This document shows positions 5,345 to 10,602 of a stretch of 10,602 bases of DNA, one piece after another; positions within the stretch are counted from its first letter, which is position 1, and the number at the start of each line of letters is the position of its first letter. Location: the NCBI GenBank assembly GCA_021648045.1, contig JAKITM010000078.1, positions 1 to 10,602 of the forward strand, given 5' to 3'. The position numbers and the translations under genes were made by a program. A model generated the notes under the pieces. The model made no database searches, was not told where the DNA came from, and saw only the letters and a list, made by a program, of their open reading frames with translations. Origin of the DNA: Lysobacterales bacterium. Its GTDB lineage: Bacteria; Pseudomonadota; Gammaproteobacteria; Xanthomonadales; SZUA-36.

Positions 5345-5988
5345 TCAAGCTGGATGATTTGCAGGGCAAAAATATCTTTGATGATTTATCAGAGCGCTTA
5401 ACTCCGGCACTGCATTCACTTCAAGTTGAGCCTTGTGAATTACCCGTGCATGGCTATCGGCCGCAGGGACAGAGTGCGGACTATATTCCTCCGCGAACGG
5501 CAGGTGTTTTGTTACCTATTATTTGCCACCCGCAAGGCCCTACTATGTTGTTCACTGTGCGTAGTATGGAGCTGGCCACCCATCCGGGTCAGATCAGCTT
5601 CCCCGGTGGCAGCATTGAAAACTGTGATGTCGATGAGGTAGCCGCATCGGTGCGAGAAACGCATGAAGAGGTTGGCATTCCCCCGCAAAAAATCACTCCG
5701 CTGGGGGTGCTGGATAATTTTGACACGATATCTGGATACCGCATGGTGCCGGTAGTTGGCTTGGTAAAAACCCCGGTATCACTGGTATTGGACAGTAGCG
5801 AAGTTTCCGCCGCATTTGAAGTGCCGTTAGCCGAGGTTTTGGATCGCAGCTGTTACCAGAAACGCATAATTGAGTATGCGGATTGTCAGCATACAGTCTA
5901 TTCCTGGCAGTGGCAGCAGCATAATATCTGGGGGGCCACGGCGGCGGTATTGGTTGACCTAATCGATAAGCTCGTAGCTAAGACCTAA
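5341..5988 (+). CDS. NUDIX hydrolase, CoA pyrophosphatase (NudL-like) type
   Basis: This 215-residue protein starts at GTG 5341, overlapping the DUF1289 stop by 4 bases. The CoA-pyrophosphatase subgroup signature is visible: F-T-V-R-S-M-E-L-A-T-H-P-G-Q-I-S-F-P-G-G, immediately followed by the NUDIX helix ending R-E-T-H-E-E-V-G-I. The R-E-x-x-E-E glutamates are the Mg2+ ligands of the family. Known relatives split CoA and its derivatives into phosphopantetheine and 3',5'-ADP, so a role in CoA turnover or clean-up is likely; an action on other nucleoside diphosphates cannot be excluded. The N-terminal 50 residues are poorly conserved, and length is close to that of NudL (about 190). It is cytoplasmic, with no signal peptide. 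A convergent gene lies 61 bp beyond, and I see no terminator between them. Confidence 0.92.
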   Translation: MIKLDDLQGKNIFDDLSERLTPALHSLQVEPCELPVHGYRPQGQSADYIPPRTAGVLLPIICHPQGPTMLFTVRSMELATHPGQISFPGGSIENCDVDEVAASVRETHEEVGIPPQKITPLGVLDNFDTISGYRMVPVVGLVKTPVSLVLDSSEVSAAFEVPLAEVLDRSCYQKRIIEYADCQHTVYSWQWQQHNIWGATAAVLVDLIDKLVAKT

Positions 5989-6049
5989 GATAATAAGTTG
6001 GCGGTTAATTTCTAGCAGTGTAGTTTTAATGAGCCTGTGTGGTGTTGAT

Positions 6050-6814
6050 CTAGCGTTTGCCCAATTGTTTCACCAGCATTTGCAATACCGCCTGGGTGCT
6101 GTCATGGAACCAATGATCAACAAAGTCATCTATTTTGAAATAATCATCAGAAGAGTAGGCATCAACTAGAGGGCGGCGAACTATGGCCCGAGTTTTGAGC
6201 ATTGCATGGCGAGGTAAGGCTAGGTGTTTTTGGCACCAATTCAGGGCTGCTGCTACAACATCTTTGGTTTCCTGAGTCTCATCAACCAAGCCATAGCTTA
6301 GCGCGGTATCGGAGTTAATCAATACCCCTTCCACCACCAGTTGACTGGCTATTCTTGCACCCGTTAGGCGAACCAGACTAGTGTAAATTACCGGCGGCAC
6401 AACCAAGCCGACCTGAACTTCATTCAAACCGATTTTATACGGACCTTTTTCGCCCCCATGCGCCATAATCCGGTAATCACAGGGTAGGGCAATAACCGCA
6501 CCACCGGCAGGGCTATGTCCGGTAATAGCGGCCACGATTGGGATAGGGGACAGCGCGATACAGCGTAGCAAGGACATAAACTCAATCCAGAACTCTATCA
6601 TTTGCGGGCGTTTGAAGCTCATCAGTTCCGGCACATCAAGACCGGCTGAGAAAATCCCAGCTTGGCCGGAAATTACGATTGCCTCAAAACCATCAGCCAA
6701 AGCGCTATCAATTTGTGTATGCAATGCCTGAACCAGCTCCGCATTTAGGGCATTAACAGGCGGGCGAGCTATGTTTAGTTCTAAAATAGTATCGTGTGTG
6801 TGACGATTGAGCAT
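6050..6814 (-). CDS. Enoyl-CoA hydratase/isomerase family; likely delta3,delta2-enoyl-CoA isomerase
   Basis: This 254-residue cytoplasmic crotonase-fold enzyme has the oxyanion-hole segments F-S-A-G-L-D (about 55-60) and G-H-S-P-A-G-G-A (99-106), followed by C-D-Y-R-I-M (112-117). I-G-L-N-E-V-Q-V-G at 128-136 closely resembles the mitochondrial ECI1-type motif I-G-L-N-E-T-Q-L-G, whose Glu (here Glu132) is the single catalytic base of the isomerase. A second hydratase-type Glu is not obvious. Such an enzyme shifts 3-enoyl-CoA double bonds to the 2-position so that unsaturated fatty acids can enter beta-oxidation. Start ATG 6814 has only a weak GAG ribosome binding site. It is transcribed alone, divergent from the copper lipoprotein gene (106 bp) and convergent with the NUDIX gene. 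A hydratase or another crotonase activity remains possible. Confidence 0.88.
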   Translation of the reverse strand: MLNRHTHDTILELNIARPPVNALNAELVQALHTQIDSALADGFEAIVISGQAGIFSAGLDVPELMSFKRPQMIEFWIEFMSLLRCIALSPIPIVAAITGHSPAGGAVIALPCDYRIMAHGGEKGPYKIGLNEVQVGLVVPPVIYTSLVRLTGARIASQLVVEGVLINSDTALSYGLVDETQETKDVVAAALNWCQKHLALPRHAMLKTRAIVRRPLVDAYSSDDYFKIDDFVDHWFHDSTQAVLQMLVKQLGKR

Positions 6815-6920
6815 TTTTTTATCTCGTTAGGGTACTGCTAGCGTGTAATAAATGGGAGAGTCTGCAAGCAAATTGAAGAAAGGCTAGAATACTACAAATT
6901 TCAATTTATCGGTCAAAATT

Positions 6921-7361
6921 ATGCGCTTTGCTATTACCAGCGGTATTCTGCTCTCACTTCTTATGCTATCAGCCTGCCAGCCGTCTGCACAAACCCCAAC
7001 GGCTGCATTTGTGGTTGAAGATGCCTGGGTGCGGGCAATGCCTCCGGGGCAGAAGATGACAGCGGCCTATGGTGTGTTTAGAAATTCCGGTTCAGTTTCG
7101 CTTCGCATTAGTGAGTTCAGTAGCCCACAGTACGCTTCGGTTAGCTTGCATGAAACTATTGTCGACAGTAGTGGCATGAGCAAAATGCAGGAGATTCAGG
7201 AAATGCTAATACCGCCGGGCGAGGTGTTTGAATTAGAGCCGGGCGGTAAGCATTTAATGTTGATGGGAAAGTACAACAATCAGACAGAAGAAGAAACTGA
7301 TAGCGTGAGTATAATATTTTCTTTGGAGAAACCGCATAATATTGAATTTAGGCTGAAATAA
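6921..7361 (+). CDS. PCu(A)C-type copper-binding lipoprotein
   Basis: This is a 146-residue protein. Residues 1-19 are a lipoprotein signal with lipobox L-S-A-C (Cys19), so it should sit on a membrane facing the periplasm. The PCu(A)C (DUF461) domain follows: D-A-W-V-R-A-M-P-P-G-Q at 34-44, then the Cu(I) site His77, Met86 or Met89, and H-L-M (His111, Met113). Met89 to His111 is exactly x21, matching the family's M-x21-H-x-M. The first gap, His77 to Met89, is x11, one residue longer than the usual x10. Relatives deliver Cu(I) to the CuA/CuB sites of cytochrome c oxidase, often with a Sco protein, but no Sco or oxidase gene is in this window. The ATG lacks a good Shine-Dalgarno sequence, and no terminator separates it from the convergent glycosyltransferase gene 22 bp away. 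Confidence 0.92.
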   Translation: MRFAITSGILLSLLMLSACQPSAQTPTAAFVVEDAWVRAMPPGQKMTAAYGVFRNSGSVSLRISEFSSPQYASVSLHETIVDSSGMSKMQEIQEMLIPPGEVFELEPGGKHLMLMGKYNNQTEEETDSVSIIFSLEKPHNIEFRLK

Positions 7362-7383
7362 TTACTTTATCTATGTTTATTAT

Positions 7384-10300
7384 CTAGGGTTTTTCCTCTA
7401 GGGGTTTTTCATTTAAGGCAGCCATCATCGAAACAATATTTTTTTGTGCTGCAGCAAAAGAAAAATGCCTTTCCACATTTTTCAGTCCATTTTCCGATAG
7501 CTTGTTCCACAAAGCCTCATCCTGATAAAGTCGCACAACTTCTGCAGCGAATGTCTCGGCGTCATCTGCAACCAGCACTTCCCGACCATTTTCTGCATAC
7601 ATACCCTCCACCGCGATATTGGAGGCGACTACCGGTTGCCCAAAGCTCATGCTCATATTAACTTTGCCTTTTACCCCAGCACCATAGCGCAAAGGTGCAA
7701 GCGCAATACGGCAATTATCCAGCCAAGGTTCTAACTCTTCAACAAACCCTCTAAATATAAGCCCGTCACCGGAGAGTTCCTGCACTACCTTGGGCGCCTT
7801 GCTGCCCAGCAGGAAGCAGTTCACGCCGGGTAATTGTTGGTGGATTAATGGCCAGATTTCTTTGGCCAGCCAAATGGCAGAGTCAACATTTGGCGGGTGT
7901 TGGTAACCGCCAATAAAAAAGATATTTTGCCGATCGCTAAAGGACTTACGGCAACCGTGAATGGGGTGGATATTAGAAACCACATCTACCCGGGCTTGCG
8001 GTGCATCATTAGCGAGAATGGATTGCTCGAAGGGACTGACAACCAGAGTTGTGTCTGCCTGATTAATGATCTTTAGTTCAGCACGACGGCTGCGGGCGGC
8101 CGCTCGGTGAAGCGCCGGGTCTTGTTCCAGATCCGCTTGGCGTTGTTCACGCAGGTAATGCAGGTCAACGGTATCAAAAATAAGCTTAGCCTGGGGCATG
8201 TATTCTTTTATGAAGTTAAGATAATTTTCGGCAACATAGTGTCGGGATACGATGACTGTATCAAATGATTTACCCCGCTGGCTGAAAAATTCTGGCAGGT
8301 TTTTGATCCATTCTCCGTACAAAACCTCTACACCGAGACTTTGCAATGCCTGGCTGTATTTACCGTCCCACTGACGATTATCCGGAAAGAACGAGACTTG
8401 ATAGCCAAGGTCACGGTATATCCGCATCAGATTAATAATTCGCACACTACCTGAGTCCTGATCAGGCCGGGGTGTGCAGGCATCAATCAGTAAAAGTTTT
8501 TTCTGGCGGTAATGCTCGGCGGCAGCACGAACGGTTGAAATGTCATCGGGATCAGTGATGGGGGCTGGTTGTAATCTCAGCTGGTCTGCCCACCGCTGCT
8601 GGAATTTTTTATGATTGACCAGCTGGTATTTTTTCATGCCCTGATTAAGATCGGTACCAGAGCTGATGCCTTCAAAATGAATCACGGTTGAGCGCGGTTG
8701 CACTAACACTTGATAGCCAGCCTTGCGGCACGTGAATGCCAGATCGGTATCTTCGTAATAGGCTGGTGCATAGTGATTATCAAAGCCCCCAAACTCTGTA
8801 AATAAACTGGCAGGGATCATTAGTGCTGCACCGGAAACATAGTCAACTTCTCTGGCAAACTGATAGCGGGGGTCGTCGGCATTGCCATTGCGTCCGTAAT
8901 TCCAGCCGCTAGCATCACTAAATATAATTCCGCCGGCCTCTTGCAGGCTGCCATCGGGGTATATTAGTCGGGAGCCAACAATTCCAGCTTTAGGAAATTC
9001 GGTGAAAGTAGCAACCAGCCTGTCCAACCAATGGTTTGTTACTTTGGTGTCGTTATTTAAAAATAACAGATATTTCCCGCGGGCTTGTTCGGCGCCGGAA
9101 TTGCAACTGCCTATAAAGCCAAAATTTTCGCTATTTCGCAAGGTGGTAACACCGCTACACGCTTGCAATAACAACGCTGTTTGATCAGTGGAGCAGTCGT
9201 CAACCAGAATAATTTCAAAGAGGATCCGATTGGCAGCCTGCTGCAGGGATAACAGGCAGGTTTGTGTAAAAGCATACTGGTTATAAAGAGGGATGATTAT
9301 GGAAACAACAGGTTGTGCTTCAAACGAAAAACCAAGTGGGCTAATTTCCGGATTTTTATCAATTTTAGTAACTGTTTGTAACGCTGTTGCAGTGTCAATA
9401 ACTTCCGCTTGAGTATCTGGTTGGGGTGCGGATTCTTGATGATGTTGCGCCCTTTGTAAGGTTCCCGAAAACCCTCGAATTGCCAAACTTTGGCGCAATC
9501 TTTTGAGAATATAGGACCAACGGCTTGGCCTATGAATTTGCAGGTCGGTCAGGTTACGACCAAGACGGCTAGCCGCGCGCAAGGGTTTGGTTAATTGCCA
9601 TGAACGGCTGCCTAATACTTGTGACAGTGTTTCCGCACTTTTCTGGTGCAGGTCTTCCCAGTTGTGGGCGCGTTCGCGCCAATTTTCTAGCTGTGTTTGC
9701 CGCTTGCTGATTTCTGTTTGTGCCCAGTCTGTGCGTTCTATTAACTCCTGGTTAATACGCGTAATTTCAGTACTGGTTTGTTGCTGAAGAAGCTCATGCT
9801 CATGGGCTTTATTACGCAGTGATTTGTTACTTAAATCAAGTTCAGCATTGATCCCATCAGCCCAGTTGGCACGCTTTCGCAACTCGGCTTTACTGAGTTT
9901 TTCCTGCTGTTTCAGTGTCCGAATGGATTTTATCAGGCGATTGCTCTGCATAGCCTGGAAGTCATTTTGCAACTCAGCAACAGAAATTTTCTGTGAGACT
10001 TGCCGAACCCTTGATGCTACCGTGTTCATTAACAAAGGATGGTAACTGCGCAACATATCCTCAAGCGTAGTCGCTTGCGACTGGCGTAGTTTAGCGGCTA
10101 CTGCGGTAAGTAATTCCCGACTCTCAGCGAGAGTGCTTATCCGGTTGACCAGACTTTCTGCGTCCGCTTGAATCAGCCAGCCGTTTTCTCCATCCACAAG
10201 CCTTTCTTTGAATGCCCCAAGATCGGTCGCTATAAGCGGGATTCCCAGAGCCATCATTTCCGAGAAAGTATAACTCCAAGTTTCCGGTACGCTGGATAAT

Positions 10301-10602
10301 AATAGTGCGGCATCCGGGGCAATCCGCGCAACTTCTTCTGCCAGTTCATCCTGTTGGTACTGGTAAATGACATGTACTCCGGAAATACCGAAGAAATCTT
10401 CACCGTCTTTGCCGCTACCCAATAAATAGATATCTGCAATCTGGCTTAGCTGCGGCAAGGCATCAAGAAGTAGTTGTTTGCCTTTGCCTGGATGAATTCG
10501 ACCTGGCACCAACAGGCGCAATTTTCCGCTGCTGCTGGCAATCGCTAGGGGTTTGAGCCGCTGTGTATCAATACCATGCGCTATTTGTTGAACTTCCCCC
10601 GG
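7384..10602 (-). CDS. Multi-domain glycosyltransferase (GT4 / coiled coil / GT2 / GT4), 5' end outside window
   Basis: The frame is open to the right edge, giving 1072 residues of a larger protein; the start lies outside. At residues 1-190 is the C-terminal half of a GT4 (GT-B) domain: H-G-I-D-T-Q-R-L-K-P, then V-P-G-R-I-H-P-G-K-G, then P-E-T-W-S-Y-T-F-S-E, the E-x7-E motif. Residues about 200-320 are a charged coiled coil with repeated R-x-x-W units, then S-R-S-W-Q-L-T-K-P-L-R, common in long glycosyltransferases. At about 430-650 is a GT2 (GT-A) domain with S-I-I-I-P-L-Y-N, V-D-D-C-S-T, L-N-N-D (Asp about 518) and Y-Y-E-D-T-D. At about 700-1065 is another GT4 domain with D-S-G-S-V-R and G-A-G-V-K-G-K-V, then S-F-G-Q-P-V-V-A-S. 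The order suggests polymerisation or elongation of a surface polysaccharide by one polypeptide; sugar donors cannot be told. Stop TAG at 7384. It has no membrane segment in the part seen and is presumably part of an O-antigen or exopolysaccharide locus beyond the window. Confidence 0.93.
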   Translation of the reverse strand, partial: PGEVQQIAHGIDTQRLKPLAIASSSGKLRLLVPGRIHPGKGKQLLLDALPQLSQIADIYLLGSGKDGEDFFGISGVHVIYQYQQDELAEEVARIAPDAALLLSSVPETWSYTFSEMMALGIPLIATDLGAFKERLVDGENGWLIQADAESLVNRISTLAESRELLTAVAAKLRQSQATTLEDMLRSYHPLLMNTVASRVRQVSQKISVAELQNDFQAMQSNRLIKSIRTLKQQEKLSKAELRKRANWADGINAELDLSNKSLRNKAHEHELLQQQTSTEITRINQELIERTDWAQTEISKRQTQLENWRERAHNWEDLHQKSAETLSQVLGSRSWQLTKPLRAASRLGRNLTDLQIHRPSRWSYILKRLRQSLAIRGFSGTLQRAQHHQESAPQPDTQAEVIDTATALQTVTKIDKNPEISPLGFSFEAQPVVSIIIPLYNQYAFTQTCLLSLQQAANRILFEIILVDDCSTDQTALLLQACSGVTTLRNSENFGFIGSCNSGAEQARGKYLLFLNNDTKVTNHWLDRLVATFTEFPKAGIVGSRLIYPDGSLQEAGGIIFSDASGWNYGRNGNADDPRYQFAREVDYVSGAALMIPASLFTEFGGFDNHYAPAYYEDTDLAFTCRKAGYQVLVQPRSTVIHFEGISSGTDLNQGMKKYQLVNHKKFQQRWADQLRLQPAPITDPDDISTVRAAAEHYRQKKLLLIDACTPRPDQDSGSVRIINLMRIYRDLGYQVSFFPDNRQWDGKYSQALQSLGVEVLYGEWIKNLPEFFSQRGKSFDTVIVSRHYVAENYLNFIKEYMPQAKLIFDTVDLHYLREQRQADLEQDPALHRAAARSRRAELKIINQADTTLVVSPFEQSILANDAPQARVDVVSNIHPIHGCRKSFSDRQNIFFIGGYQHPPNVDSAIWLAKEIWPLIHQQLPGVNCFLLGSKAPKVVQELSGDGLIFRGFVEELEPWLDNCRIALAPLRYGAGVKGKVNMSMSFGQPVVASNIAVEGMYAENGREVLVADDAETFAAEVVRLYQDEALWNKLSENGLKNVERHFSFAAAQKNIVSMMAALNEKPLEEKP

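Noticed and set aside
6815..6920. Shared operator or metal-responsive site between the isomerase and copper lipoprotein genes
   Set aside because: Only trivial AT-rich repeats such as AAATT-TC-AATTT are present, and no CueR-like or other recognised dyad.
7384..10521. TTG at 10521 as the true start of the glycosyltransferase
   Set aside because: The frame continues 27 codons to the window edge, and those codons (H-G-I-D-T-Q-R-L-K-P) are a normal GT4 motif, so the real start is outside.

Overview
The window looks like chromosomal DNA of a gammaproteobacterium of moderate GC content, probably marine or environmental. The evidence is a BamD lipoprotein, a compact pspABC operon behind a sigma54-type promoter, a Mip/FkpA-like periplasmic FKBP, a DUF1289 + CoA-pyrophosphatase-type NUDIX pair and a PCu(A)C copper lipoprotein. 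The genus cannot be fixed from this stretch. No mobile element, CRISPR array, rRNA or tRNA is visible, and most of the window is ordinary core-genome content.

Left (1-1421): the 3' end of one exported-type amidohydrolase overlaps, by one base (TAATG), a second complete amidohydrolase with a signal peptide. The second has lost the HxH motif and other metal ligands and has only two histidines, so it looks like a non-catalytic partner. Convergent with it, on the minus strand, is bamD (1432-2250), preceded by a possible 55-residue small ORF (2330-2497) and an AT-rich spacer.

Centre (2689-5048): pspA-pspB-pspC on the minus strand form a tight operon with overlapping genes. A good sigma54 -24/-12 promoter lies about 40 bp of leader upstream of pspA; no pspF is in the window. 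A 346-bp spacer with two short inverted repeats separates it from a divergent periplasmic FKBP-type prolyl isomerase, which ends in a strong palindromic terminator. Both pspABC and the FKBP serve envelope homeostasis, as does bamD.

Right (5141-10602): a DUF1289 protein and a NUDIX hydrolase are coupled through a GTGA overlap. A minus-strand enoyl-CoA hydratase/isomerase family gene follows, closest in motif to mitochondrial-type delta3,delta2-enoyl-CoA isomerase, then a plus-strand PCu(A)C copper-binding lipoprotein. The last 3.2 kb is one very long minus-strand reading frame that runs off the right edge: a GT4 / coiled coil / GT2 / GT4 multi-domain glycosyltransferase, presumably the start of (or part of) a surface-polysaccharide locus beyond the window.

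I see no clear new multi-gene system. The most interesting items are the apparently ligand-less amidohydrolase partnered with a sister gene, the unannotated small ORF before bamD, the sigma54 psp promoter with a nearby inverted repeat, and the trimodular glycosyltransferase with Trp-centred coiled-coil repeats.
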